Positions 11,592 to 23,757 of a stretch of 64,000 nt of DNA are shown piece by piece. Positions within the stretch are counted from its first letter, which is position 1, and every line of letters starts with the position of its first letter. The stretch is from Lepas anatifera (Eukaryota > Arthropoda > Thecostraca > Lepadidae): positions 992,001 through 1,056,000 of the forward strand of contig JAOTON010002229.1 in assembly GCA_034440635.1 (NCBI GenBank), written 5' to 3'. The translations under genes and the position numbers were made by a program. The notes under the pieces are model-generated. The model ran no database searches, was not told the origin of the DNA, and saw nothing but the letters and a program-made list of their open reading frames with translations.

Positions 11592-11867
11592 GCACAACCC
11601 TTACCGGGGTGAAGTGTAAGTAGCAGAAACACAACTCAGTCTGCTTCGCTCCTTGGATTTTGTCATGCAGCTTTGACAAAAGAGGCGCTGCTTACCAATG
11701 TTAGAGAGCAGGTAATTTTTTAAGTGTTTACCAAGTGTTTGAGAACATCTGGCGCCACAAATCAAAGATGTCCATGATGCTACGTGTTTTCTTGATTTCA
11801 ATCATTACCTCCATGTATTCGATGTTTTCTCTCATTGTGAACGAATTTATGACTGGAAAGCATGCAC
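11592..11867. other. Unassigned spacer between two TTAA elements
   Basis: About 275 bp without recognisable features. Confidence 0.3.
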
Positions 11868-12731
11868 TTAACACGCGCATTGACGGGGGTCTGAGCCACC
11901 TTCGCTTTGACGAGGGGGCCGGGTACCCGCCCCCCGATCTCGAGAACTGCGGTAGGTAGCGAAAAACAGTAAACGGCGTTGGGTAGCCCATCCACTTCTC
12001 CATCGAAAATATTTGAACCATTTTTTCAGGTCACGTTTAAGGTCACGAGAGGCCAAAACATGCTGTCATAGGGATAACATGTAAATTAAGTTTTTCGGTT
12101 ATTTCACCTGAACAAGTAAAGATAGAGCAAAACGACTTGAACTGTATGAATCCTCGCAGCAAGCCGAATCGAATGATATATAATTTGACCTTGCTAGGTC
12201 AATTCAAGGTCAATTTGACCTTGCTAGGTCAATTGACCTGACCTGAGGTCAGGTCAGAGTCAAATTATATAAAATGCATATCATTAGAACTGCAAAGACA
12301 AGGCTAGTCTAATGCACCTAAAATAAACGCTCTACCACCATTCGTAACTGAGCTATTCAGTAAAAACCATTTTTCGCATGTATTTCTAACGAAAAGGTCA
12401 TGCCTTGTACCTGACCTTAGGTCATCGATATCAAAAATACCGGAACATATTCTAGAGAACTCGGTGCGCCAATTATGTGATATGAGTTTCAATCGGATAA
12501 GTTAACTCTGCTCCGACTTATGCTATCTTAAACTTTTTTAGGTAAGGTCACTTGACCTGTACTGGTGACCTGACCTGAGGTGACCTAGCCTTTAAAATTT
12601 TCACACAAGTTTTAAAAATGATGAGGGAAAAGGTATGCTAAGTACGGCGGCGCTGCGCGCCGCCGTTTTTTCTGCTTCCTTCGAAAAACCCGAGGGGGGC
12701 GCCTACCCGCCCCCGTCAATGCGCGTGTTAA
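11868..12731 (-). mobile_element. TTAA-bounded non-autonomous element, D group
   Basis: TTAA flanks both ends, with inverted CACGCGCATTGACGGGG termini. Here the long end, with the doubled motif and a GTCTGAGCCACC spacer, is on the left, so the element is inverted relative to the 8918 copy. The centre near 12205-12265 carries a tandem duplication of ttgaccttgctaggtcaa and the AGGTCA palindrome. No transposase is encoded. Confidence 0.85.
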
Positions 12732-12950
12732 TTGAGCTATTGTTCATAACTTTTATTTTGCCATATCTTTCAGACTGTATCACTGCCCAGGTATGGAATA
12801 TGCTATGAACTGTCTTGCAGCTTGCTGCTGTGTACTGACATCGCTGCTTACGTCTGAGGACATCGCTTGCTTTTTAAAGTATAAAGCTGCAGGTCAGATG
12901 AAGAATGCCACTTTTACAGGTGTTAAAGTGGTAGTAGTATGTGTTTCACA

Positions 12951-13270
12951 GTGATGTGAAACACGCACTTGTGGATACTTGTCTCTTCTTTGAAATTTCA
13001 TTGGGACTTAGCTTCAACTTTTGGTTGGGGGGCACCCCCAAAGAGATAGAAATCCATATCCCTGATTCTCCCTCTCAAAGGGCACTTGATAGTCTCCGTG
13101 AGACTATCAAGTGATGTGAAACACGCACTTGTGGATACTTGTCTCTTCTTTGAAAATTTCATTGGGACTTAGCTTCACCTTTTGGTTGGGGGGCACCCCC
13201 AAAGAGATAGAAATCCATATCCCTGATTCTCCCTCTCAAAAGGGCACTTGGTAGCTAGTCTCCGTGGATA
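12951..13270 (+). repeat. Tandem duplication of a ~160-bp unit
   Basis: Two copies begin gtgatgtgaaacacgcac at 12951 and 13111 and match almost throughout. Each contains ttggttggggggcacccccaa-type sequence. Between them lies a small palindrome, gatagtctccgtgagactatc. The high similarity suggests a recent local duplication. Confidence 0.9.
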
Positions 13271-13329
13271 TACCTGTAGGTATTGTGGAAATACTGTACT
13301 CGTGGGGCTCAGCCCACGTGATATAGAAG

Positions 13330-13990
13330 CTTGCAGCTAGCGCGAGCGCTCCTAGAGTCAAGTGATTGGGTTTTGTCATTGGTGTCCGGCGGTTTCGGCG
13401 ACAGCCCCGCCGCCCCACCGGGTATCCCATTCTCGGGTGAACGGTCCCCGGTGTGGTCCCATTGCGCCATGAGTGGTCCCCGGCGGCGCGCGCCCGGAAG
13501 CCCCGCCGAACAACGGCGGCGGCCGGGCTGCCGATTGCGCCATAAACGCGCACACCTGCACTATTAGCCGGGCCGATCGCTGCCGTTATCGCCCAGTTGC
13601 TCATTATCCCGCGGTTGATCAGCGTCACGCTTCCGTCACCGGCTACGGCTTGGGTAGCGACGGCCGGCGGCGGCCATGGCTTGGGTTGACGTGATCGGCG
13701 CGCGGTGCGGTCCGCGCTGGCCAATCTATCAATTCTCTCAGGCTTTATGGCGTGAGTGCCGGTGGCTTGTCGTTGGGCAGCGCTGGGAATCCGTCGGACA
13801 CAGGCACAGGTCACATCATAAAACGGGGCAGGCTCTGGTCGACACTCATCAGCGCGGGCGGCCGCGTCCTGGTCAGGGCAGGCAGTCACCTCTTCACAGG
13901 CATGCGAGAGGGGCGTGGGTTCGTTACCGGCTACCCTACGGCGCATTGTTTTCGGCAGAGGCCCAATTTTAACTGGACTGATTGCCAGTC
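13330..13990. other. CpG-rich island with 276-codon minus-strand ORF
   Basis: The stretch is strongly GC- and CpG-rich against AT-rich flanks. A minus-strand ORF (13236-14066) is open throughout, but other frames on both strands are open too. The predicted protein has no recognisable domain, is Ala/Arg/Pro-rich and extends into the 160-bp repeat. A promoter-type CpG island or first exon is possible, and coding is unproven. Confidence 0.4.
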
Positions 13991-14228
13991 GCGGAACACC
14001 GCATCGCTCGTTTGAAACCTTAATTCCAAAATTAGAGCATTCCCCTCCCGCTATGGGCTGCTCCATTTATTCCCTGATGACACCGGAGAAGAAAACCGAG
14101 ACGGCATTCCAAGCCAAATTGACCAGCAAAAAGACGAACTAGAACGCTACATTTAAGATCAGTTCAACGGTAAGAAATGGAGTGGCGCAATCAATTGCTC
14201 TTAGCTATCTTGAAGAAATGAAAAAGGC

Positions 14229-14290
14229 TTAACCCTAACCCTATTTCTGTCAGGGGAGGCGGATTCGCCCCTCCCGCCTCTTTTTTCCAC
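14229..14290 (+). mobile_element. Isolated TTAA-element-like terminus
   Basis: TTAACCCTAACCC is followed by the hairpin GGGGAGGCGGATTCGCCCC. This is the same TTAA, motif, G-tract hairpin order as in the larger elements. No matching right end was found, so it is a fragment or a short relative. Confidence 0.4.
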
Positions 14291-15014
14291 CAATCGCCCT
14301 TTTTAGACAATACACTTTCAAATTGTTCAAGTTTTGGTAGGGGCATGCAAAATACATTTGAAAACTATACTAGGCTCTCCATAACTCTTGGTTCTGTTGC
14401 TTAATTTTGTCAAAATTGGCATGTAATGACTGAAAATTAACGCAAAATATTCATATATTATTGAACGAAGCGTAGTTTGTCTTATAGTGTGAATGCCATT
14501 TTTGCAACTTCGCATGGAAAAAGTGCGTACGACCGCGTGGGCGGTGCCACCAAAACGGCAGCCGCGCAGGAGTCCTCGGTGGCCGTGCGTCGGTCAGATC
14601 ACCATTGCCTGGGGCACGTATGCATTCCTCGCAGAAAGGCTTGGAACACTGTACTCTCTGCATCTAATTTGGAAATTAACAAACCAAATCACGGAGAAGC
14701 TGAGGAATCTGTTCCGCAAAGCTCTGGTGATAAAGGAGACACGGGCTAGCTACAATTTCTACCACAAATCAATAGGTGCTCAACACTGACCCCCCTTAAA
14801 TGTTCTTGCATACTAGCATCAATAGGATGTTATCAGGTGAACTGAATTCACCTGTCTAGTGTTTAGTTCAATCTGATGGGCTGTTTTTAAGTTACAACCT
14901 TGGAAAGTTTGGAAATTTGGGACAGACTCGACACGGTTTTAGACTCGGCGCGATGTGTGCTTTTCAAAGAAGCTCACCCTAGGAGTCCCCGCCACTGCGT
15001 TCTCGTCCTTTTAC
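14291..15014. other. Unassigned sequence
   Basis: A small inverted repeat caggtgaa-ctgaa-ttcacctg sits at about 14835-14855. A moderately GC-rich patch with overlapping short ORFs lies at 14510-14650. No gene is recognised. Confidence 0.3.
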
Positions 15015-15037
15015 CTGACGATGGTCATGACTGAAAC
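15015..15037 (+). ncRNA. Hammerhead-like core
   Basis: CTGACGA (15015-15021) is followed by a short hairpin ggtc-at-gact and then GAAAC (15033-15037). The order CUGANGA, stem II, GAAAC is that of minimal hammerhead ribozymes in Penelope-like elements. Stems I and III are not convincing, so this may be a decayed copy or chance. Confidence 0.35.
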
Positions 15038-16384
15038 ATTGTGTCCTCCTTAGGCTCCTCTTTTTGAGCTCCTTTTGCTTTCAGCTGTCTTTCTTAAGTT
15101 GTTTTGAGTTTTTGTACTCCTTTTCATAATCTACACGTTTCTTTTGAGAAACTTACATAGCTTGGGTTTTAGAAGTGTTTTAGTATCAATGTTTTACGTT
15201 CTTGTACATCATTTGGACTGATCTTGCTGTCGTCTTGAAGCTTTAATGTAAATAAGCACCTTATAGTATAATTATAAGCTGATTATGATATAATTATGAA
15301 CAGTATTGTCGCGTAAATTCACTGCAGGGATTGGTTTTTAGTGACTTATCTTACTTGTTTGCGTAATGTCTGCACAGGGAAAAGTTTTTAGCATCCTATT
15401 TTAATTAAATTTGTTAGGCTCTTACAGTTTTATTGGTGGCTTTAGGCACTATCGATTGAAGAGAGGTTTTATTGGGTGGTCTTAATTTCTTTTTCAGCAT
15501 TCTAGACACTCTGTCTCTTCATCTTTTGAACCTTTTTATGGCAAAAGGTCATTCCCTCATAATATTTTAGATGGGCCCTATCTCCACCAAGCTCTCTGAG
15601 AACTTAAAATAAATTTTCAGCATGCCAATATGGCATCCATTTTCTGTCAATTCGTAGCTGTTTTGAGGATGTCAAACAGCAAGTTCAAGAGTTATAGGGA
15701 ATGTTTAAAACCATTAAGAAATATGTATTTCTTCAGCACTTCGACACTTCAAAATTTCGATTTTTTCGTTTTTTTCTTCAAGATGGAGTTTGATGTGAGA
15801 CAAAACAAGTCCTCTTTGAATCTTTCAAATCGGACGGGTAGATATTGACTTTGATCTTAGGAGGCTCGTATGCCCCCCCCCCAACCTCCCGGCATGTATA
15901 GAGAGGGTTAGGAGCTTGACAGGAACAAAGTCATGTTCCATCTTTTTGGTGAGTCAGTATCTGGTCTACTATACAAACATTTCTAAGATAAAATTTTATC
16001 GAAGTTGATTGCATTATCTCGACGGAGTGTTGTCTTTCTATATTCATACCAAATAGGGAATATTCAGAGAAGAGAGGGGAATGCAGGCTCTATGCCCCTT
16101 TCTTATAATGACAGTCCTTGCCCAACTCTCTCTCTCTCTCCCTCCCTCACGCTTTGTCTACCTCGTCTCGAAATTATATTTCCTCTCTTGACGACAATCT
16201 CACTTCCTTTAGCATTTCTGATTCGGTACGCATTTCCCTGTTCCCGTTAATCCCTATTGCCGGCTGGCGCCTCGTCCGCTCTTATTATGGATACGCAGCG
16301 TAGCAAAAAGCCTGCTTCGCCTCGCCTGTAATCAATAGCACCCTTCCAAGAGTTCATAATATTAGCTGGCGGCAGGGTGTTGAA
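15038..16384. other. Unassigned AT-rich sequence
   Basis: T-rich sequence with a short CT-rich run at 16125-16150. No gene or repeat boundary is recognised. Confidence 0.3.
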
Positions 16385-16495
16385 TATGCAGCAGTCGCGG
16401 CGCGTTCGCTGCCGCTGCGCGACCGCTGCCACACCGCGCCACTCTCGCCGCCTCCGCGCCACTCTCGCCACCGCCGCGCCACACTCGCCGCCGAC
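16385..16495. repeat. GC-rich degenerate minisatellite
   Basis: The phrase cgcgccac(t/a)ctcgccgcc recurs three to four times with a period of about 21 bp. The last part is the most regular. Confidence 0.7.
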
Positions 16496-17416
16496 TAATA
16501 AGACTGAGCAAATGGAAATCCGGCTAAATGAGGGTTTTAGCTAGCTTCGCGAATAAAGTGCCCAGAAAGCATTCTGCTTAGATAAAGGGCTTATGAAGTG
16601 GTTTGGAGCCTCTCCTGAAGCTGCGGCACATTTGGCTGGAGCCTAGTATATGATTGTTGAGTTTGCACGCGTAGGACCTGGAATGGGGGGAATTCTCCCC
16701 AATATTCTGGTTAAGAGGGATGAAACCCATATAGCTGCCCACACCCACCCCCTACCCGGGGTGTCACCACATAATGTTTACCGCGGGAGGGGGACGGATC
16801 CTGAACTAGCGATGACCGGAGCGGAGAGGAAGGGTTTAAAAGATGAATTTCGAGAACATCGGCAGTTTCTGAAAAAGCTATCGACGATGCACCTGAACAC
16901 ATTTACGTAGGTCTACGCAGATTATAGGGAGAAAATGTGAAAAACTTGGTCGAGTGCTAAAATTTCGCGGGGGCGTCCCCCTAATTCGTTAACTGTGGGA
17001 AACACATCACATCGTATACCCCCCGCTACCGGCTGTCAACGCCCATGCCCCTGCCTAATAAATGGAAAAGGTTAACCAGCGGAACATTTGCTTAAAGAAC
17101 TGAGTGACCATTTGGGCATTTTGCATAAGTGCAAAATCACCTCTAAATACGACAGATTAATGATATGCTTAGGTTATGCATATCCCACATTTAATGACAA
17201 GGACTGACTATTCATGAGAAAAGAGACGCTTAATCTCCAGAATTTGTATATTCTAGCATCCCATTGACGGCGTGGCCAGAGCCGCCTGCATTGGCCAATG
17301 ACCCATAACGACATTGTACTCAGAGCGAGGGGGTTAGAGGTCAGGTACTCCCTTCCAATAGTGACAGAAAGGGAATGCTCAGCCAAAATCATAGCCCTAT
17401 TTAAACATTAACCTAT
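16496..17416. other. Unassigned sequence
   Basis: An 86-codon + strand ORF (16650-16910) has no recognisable motif. Nothing else is seen. Confidence 0.3.
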
Positions 17417-17874
17417 TTAAATGAAATATGGCACCTTGGTCGAATTCTGGAATTTACTGCAATTAGGCATTCTTTTAGCCGAAAATAATGAAACCACTCA
17501 TGATTTCTCTGAGAAAATGTACAATAAGCTCAATATTTTGATTTTTTAAATACTCCTCAAGAAAAAATAATAAATATCAGCCTGTGAATGATGTCACAAA
17601 CTGGAAACCACTACCATACTTGAAACGCTTCAAGGGCTTCGATTGGCTAATGCTCATCGTGACGTCAGCGTATGTCGTCACACCAGCAGCTCACAACAAT
17701 GGCCGCCCGGCGACGGGCTGATGAGGGGTCTGGTATGAGGTAGGTTTTAGTTTTTTCTACGGAAATATCGAGTTCCAAGACAAATCACGTATGGTTTACC
17801 GGGTTTTCCGACTTGCTTTACAACTTGGCTATCTCAGTTAAAATCACGTTATGAAGGTGTCACATTCCCTTTAA
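17417..17874 (+). mobile_element. G-group MITE (~0.45 kb)
   Basis: It aligns end to end with copies at 45151-45592 and 62888-63321. Shared phrases include caagggctt(c/c)gattggct, tcgtcacaccarcagctsacaac and cttggctatctcagttaaaatcacgtta. The right end is GTGTCACATTCCCTTTAA. The left is a decayed version of TTAAAGGGAATGTGGCAC. TTAA lies at both ends, as part of the terminal repeat or as target. It has no coding potential. Confidence 0.8.
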
Positions 17875-18111
17875 TCTATTGAACCATTAACCGATTTAAA
17901 AACAAACTACACCAGACTCACTTCACGTTATGGGCGCAAAATGACCGAGGCCGCCAATGCGCCCAAAATCACCATTAATGATGATGACCTAACATCATAG
18001 CTCATATGGTTCCAATCCTCCACACCAAACCATGTTCTGGCCAAAGATTTAGTTGCTAAGCAAAAACCCAAGCGTTCTGTTCGTTTTGCGATGGTTTTCC
18101 ACTCTTAGGAG

Positions 18112-20873
18112 CAGACTTGTTGAGTCACGACTCAGAGTCGGAGTCGACTCTGAACCGACTCAAGTTTTCATTGAGCCAGAGTTGAGTCGACTCACTTCCA
18201 GATTTGGGTTGAGTCTGAGTCTACTCAAGTATTCGACCAGTTGATTCGAGTCAGAATCAGGATCAGCCTCTAAGCTGTGAGTCAGGATTTGAGTCGACTC
18301 AGCACTCTATTTTCTTAACATATGTGATCACATGACTGACACTTGAGACATTTTCCCAACTAATTTTGAAGATTTCATATCGCAATTTTCCAATAACAGG
18401 TACTTAATAATTTTCATATCTCCACAACACCCATCTCAGGATCAGTCATTAACAACAATAAGCTATGTAAAATATGCAGTTTCAAAAGCACACACATTTA
18501 ATAGTTTTTTCCATTTAACCTTAGTAAAAGCACGCAAAATCATATAAAAAAATGTGACTTGGCACACATTCAGACTTTTTACATTGAGGGTGCACACCAT
18601 ACAGAGTCCTAAGCTGATAATCATGGAATGTTTTCCTCTTAAGAAGCCACATCTTTATTTTCTGTTTTCTTCCTTCGTTTGACTGAAAACACACACAACT
18701 AAGTAATATAAGCGCCAGATAGGATACCAAAAAACATGTTTTGCACATAAGTCTTGAAATGGGTGCAAACGAAAACTAAAATCCTCAATTACCTGCTTTT
18801 TGAAAGTACTTTCTTGATTGATCATGGTTTGAGGACATCACCTGCTAGATAATATCAGCACTGACGACACAGCACTGTAGGTACATACTTACTGTCCTCT
18901 GTATACGGAAAGTAAAACTCAGTCATATCTCTGGCATTCCCTACACATCCATTCTCTCACAAACCACCACTCCTTAACACGCACCCCGCTGGGGTCCCTG
19001 GCATGACGCGCCCCGTTGGGGAGGCGTTTTTCGCCCCCCCCTCCTTATCACATTCCCCACGAAAACTGAAGGAAAAGTATGGTTTTATGGTTTATGGTTT
19101 TAGGTCAGGTCAATATTGAGGTCAGCATAGGTCAAAGAAGGTTCCATAGACTTACAACAGAGCGTGTACGTTTCTCTCTCTTGATCTGCCATCAGGAGAG
19201 CTACAGCAAATCTGTACGCATCATTGGATTCCTCTCATCGCAGCATTCGAATGATATAATATGACCTTGCTAGGTCAAATAGTGAAAATTTCCTGACCTC
19301 GAGCTTGGTCAGGGTCACAGAGTGACCTGGTATGGTCATGCTGCATATCAATCGACTCCCAATGAATAAATATAAGTACAATGCAAGCAAAATGGGAGCT
19401 TTATCTCAATTCAGTGAGAAGATATTGGCAAAACAATCACTGTATGCTCCCTTTACCTGACATGACCTTTGAGAGGTCAGGTGCTTAAAAAATCGACATA
19501 ATGGTCAAGATCGTGGTAAGAATAGACGGGTTGAGGATTTTCAGCTTTATCTATCCAGTTTTTACTGAAAACGAGCCCATTCTATTTTTGACCATAGACT
19601 TATAATAGGGTGACCAAAAATTGACACCACCTTCGGTCAACAATAAAAAAATTCCGATATTGCAGATTTGTAGACCCTGATGACCTTATCATATTGTGGA
19701 GGTTTCAAACTGATTGGTTCGCTGATGTTCCCTGGGCACCGCTTCAAGCTCGTGATTTTAGATTTTGAGGTCGGGTCACTTGACCTTGAATAGCTCCTTG
19801 ACCTGACATGACCTTAACTAAACAATTTGGTCGGATGTGTAAAATTGATCTGATAAGGCACTGTAAGTTTCGTTGTTCTGCGCCTCTTCGTTGTTGAGCT
19901 ATCCAGGGAAAACCAGGAGGGGAGTGAATTTTGCCCCCAGCGGGGCACGTGTTAAATCATGTTGATTATTCTGCACAAACAACATACCACTGCGACACCA
20001 CCCCTTGCACCCCACGCCAGTCACAAAACCATCATTGTGCGCCACAATATATTTGCTTTGCTTTGCTTTGTAGCCTAAGGATACGTTTACCTTCCTTAGG
20101 CCTGCAGATTTTCTTAGGTTTAAGTCACGTGACTTTTGAAGTGCTGTTTATCGTCATCTTTTGTGTCATCGGAGTTTCACGTAATGTCTTCGGTGCGCCA
20201 TCTGTAGTATTCACTAATCTTTTTTGGGAGGACGACGCGAGCGTTCGTTGTTTGTTTTGTTTTTTATTGAGGTGATGCACAGGGTCGGTTCGACGCGGCT
20301 TAGTATTTATTGCTAAGTTTTATTTGTCAGAGGATTATTTAGAATGCCCTGGAGCAGGATTTGCCACTTAAAATGTCAAATATTAAAACATTGGTCCTGC
20401 TTTTGTGTTTGAAACCTCGCTTATTGCCTCAATGATGACTTTACTCATGAAGGACATACTAAAATGAAAATTCTTCAGGCCCGTCATCTCACTCACATGT
20501 TCACATTTAGCACCTTTCTTCATTCCTATGCAGACATCATTTATGTCATGAACTAATGCATGACAATTGACATTTTATTGAAAGAAATGTGCAGTTATTA
20601 AATAGATAATCCCATGAATAAATGTAGTAGAATTTGTGAACTATAAAAGGAAATGTGCATTTTTGTGTACATACTTGTCCACCATTCTGAGTTGGATTCG
20701 ACTCTGACTTAACACTTATTTGAGTCAGAGTTGAGTTGACTAACTTCTGGATTTGGGCTGAGTCGAGTCGGCTTACCATTTTCAACACAGCGAGTCGAGT
20801 CAGAATCAGAGTCAGCCTTTAAGCTGTGAGTCAGAGATGAGTCGACTAAAAAATTGAGTCATCAACAAGTCTG
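18112..20873 (+). mobile_element. hAT-like element, 2.76 kb, non-autonomous
   Basis: The termini CAGACTTGTTGA and TCAACAAGTCTG are perfect inverted repeats, flanked by an identical 8-bp duplication CTTAGGAG (18104-18111 and 20874-20881). Both subterminal regions (18120-18310, 20690-20860) are packed with GAGTC/GACTC and TCGACTC motifs, like the subterminal transposase-binding repeats of hAT elements. A TTAA element is nested at 18974-19955. No transposase domain is visible in any ORF. Confidence 0.85.
18974..19955 (+). mobile_element. TTAA-bounded element, K group, nested in the hAT-like element
   Basis: TTAA at both ends with inverted CACG(C/T)(A/G)CCCCGCTGGGG motifs. The left end is the long form: motif, spacer tccctggcatga, second motif CGCGCCCCGTTGGGG, then hairpin GGCGTTTTTCGCC. 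The interior is AGGTCA-rich and matches 23758-24773 in the opposite orientation. Confidence 0.85.
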
Positions 20874-20881
20874 CTTAGGAG

Positions 20882-21266
20882 GCTTCTTTTGTAAATGGTT
20901 ACCAAGTACCTCAGCAAAGACAAAGTATAGATAATGGTAAATTGTTGGAAATTTTTCTATAAACATGTTCCATTTGAATCAAATATTTTCCCTCGTCTTA
21001 AATGTACTCGGAAAATGATGCAAAGAACATGGTATATGCCCGATTATATTTGAGAACACGGAACTGGCAGCACTCTATATAAAAGGCTTTAGCACACAAA
21101 GACGGCACGTGAGCATGCACATCAAAGACACAAGTTTCAGTAATATTACAAGTTTAAAGCTTTTGGCTCGAGCTCCATATGGCTCATTGGCTTATCTTCC
21201 ATATGAATGACTGGATGCGGCGGACACAGCGCAAAATATCTCACTGTTCACCACAGAACAAGGCAC
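20882..21266. other. Unassigned spacer
   Basis: About 385 bp without recognisable structure. Confidence 0.3.
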
Positions 21267-22447
21267 ATAACCCGCGCGGGGCTGGGGGGGTAAATTTTAC
21301 CACCCCCCTCGCGAAATTTTGTGATATGTCAAAAACAGCGGCGCGCAGCGCCGCCAAATTTTCAGTACCTTTTTTACATAAATTTCACACATTTCTGCCA
21401 AATAAAAATAAAATCGGTAGAAAACTTTTCGAGAAATAAGCAACAATGTGACGTCACTACAGGCGATTTTTGTACCAAAATCGCGCAATGTTTAAAGAGC
21501 TGCTGAAGCTACAGCTCTGAACCGATTTCCAATTTTCTTGCATCAAACGATAGGCATCATTTTGGTCTTCAAAATGGCTATCTCGGATTTTCAAAATTTT
21601 GGTTTTGGAAAAAATTTTGGAAAAAGTTACAAAATTTCTAAAATGTTCAAGATTTTTCAAAAACCGGAATTTATTTGGTAAAACACCATACAGTGCACAT
21701 GCATGACAAATTTTGAGTCTCTAGCTGTATAACTTTAGCCTGGAGAGCTGCGAAAGCTCAGCGACTCCCGCTCTGATTTTTAGGGCTGATCAATACTGTC
21801 TTTATTTAGTCAATCATAGTGACCCAGGATGACCCAGGATGACCTCGTACACGCTTTACACTACTTTTATAGTGTTCCTGAGACAAAACAGGTCCAAAAT
21901 CATGTGCCATTTGGCAAAAAGTGTGAACTTAAAAAGTTGACCTCTGATGACCTACCTTGACCCCGGATGTTTAAGTTGAGACCAGAGTATTTCGGATATG
22001 ATTCTCTATACATCATAGCTGAATTCTGCATGCAAAATGGCTCAAAAACATGTATCGCATGACCACATTTGGATACAAAAATATGGTGACCTTTAGTGAC
22101 CTCATCTTGACCTGACCCGGTCATGCCACCAGCCTAAAGGTCTCAAAGCACCTTTCTGCATTCAAGTGAAGGCTTTCCATGAAGTATGAAGCTCATAGCT
22201 TCCATTGCCTGATCTCCGTAGCATTGCAACCTCAAACACCACGCTTTTGACAGCTGACCTCAGTTTGACCTTGACCTTGACCTCAAACTTTAAATTAAGT
22301 ACATGTTGTTAGTTGTTCGTGATAAGATCTTTCGATTGGCGTTTGAGTTTTCTAAATCGGACCATTAGTTCGGGAGATAACAGGGGGTAAAATTTACACC
22401 CCCAGCCCCGCGCGTTCGGCTGGAGACCTCAGCCCCGCGCTGGTTAA
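21267..22447 (-). mobile_element. TTAA-bounded element, E group
   Basis: The left end is ATAACCCGCGCGGGGCTGGG (one change from TTAA) followed by the hairpin GGTAAATTTTACC. The right end on the minus strand is TTAACCAGCGCGGGGCTGAG, a spacer, a second CGCGCGGGGCTGGGGG motif and the same GTAAATTTTAC loop. The second hairpin gGCGGCGCGCAGCGCCGCC is at about 21341-21360. The core has repeated TGACC(C/T) hexamers. No ORF of note. Confidence 0.8.
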
Positions 22448-23335
22448 ACCAATTGGGGATTGCTTGCTTGGACCCAAGCTTTCTTAAGCTTGAGAGGTGT
22501 GTTTTTTTTATTTATTCCCAGAGGCAATGTGCGTCTGGACTGTGATGTATCATAGTGACGATGTAATGTTTGCAGTGTCATTGCCGTGATACTTGTCACG
22601 TGATACGCGCGTGATTTTAACTAATCTTTTTATGAAGGCAAAATACAGTATTTCTTAGTCATCTTTAAGACTACTTTGAACCAGAAGAAATATAAAAACA
22701 GCTATTGAAATACAAATAATCATAAATATCCTAAAATTCGCTTTCCATTGATATATAAATCAAACCACAAAAACCTATTTATAACCGCATTATGATCAAT
22801 TCAAAACTAGAATTCCTCATGAAACACCCTGTACACCTCAGATTTCAGCTGAAAGCCTGCATTTTCGAAGTTTCAGCTACAGCCACTTACAGAGGAGCGT
22901 CCCGGTTTTTCAATGAATGAGTTTTAAGGAAATAAGAGGGATGATAATTTGGTAATCACCCTTTTTTACGCATTTGATTGCTAGAAACAAGAATACGTTT
23001 TCTTCTTCAAATTATGAAGTCATCAAAACAACGGTGTTCGTACAAAGTAAAGGAATCTTGGAGTTGTCGTCTATCTCCAGTTTCGTTACAGTCTTCGTCA
23101 ATTACAGACACAACGTAGTCTCGCTTTGAGCTGTAGTTGAATGCAACTCAATTCTGACACTTCATATTAAATACCTACTAATTTTCATTCGCGATTCAAA
23201 CCCACGATAAGTATGGTATGGAAATTTTCGTCGGTTACTTTTTATACAATAGGATCTCCATAATCTTTTTGGTGCTTACGTACAGGTGAGGCTGGCAAAT
23301 CAAGAAATATATCAAGTTTATGGAAAGGATGGCAA
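22448..23335. other. Unassigned AT-rich sequence
   Basis: No gene or repeat boundary is recognised. Confidence 0.3.
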
Positions 23336-23757
23336 CTCGCTAGCAGGGGCGCAGCTAGAGCTTTGGTATGGGGGGCACACCAACTTTGAGGGGCACCCGG
23401 GGAAAATGGCACTTTTTAACGTAAACTAAAAAACTGACTATATCTTTGTTTATATCATTTTTTGGACATCTATGGTTCAATAAAAATGCAAATAAGTCAT
23501 TGACGGAGAAGGAAAACTCGATTAAAACCGAAAAAGGACAAAATATCAACAAAGTGTCATGGAAGTAGCCAAAACACGATTGTTTTGGATAGATTTAAGG
23601 ACAAATCAGCCAACTCATGCAAGTACTTAACATCAGATAAATTAGCGAAGCATGTGATATCTGTTACAATGTGCAGGTTTAGGCATATTGGAGTCGAAAA
23701 TTCATTTGTTATGCTCACTGGTTTTTTCGTGACGAGTGAGCCATGGCTGAACGCGGA

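Noticed and set aside
13236..14066. 276-codon minus-strand ORF
   Set aside because: GC-rich composition opens several frames at once. The product has no motif and its C-terminal part lies in a tandem repeat. Kept only as a CpG-rich region.
14229..14241. TTAACCCTAACCC, considered as telomere-like repeat
   Set aside because: Fewer than two full repeat units, and it is followed by a G-tract hairpin as in the TTAA-element ends.
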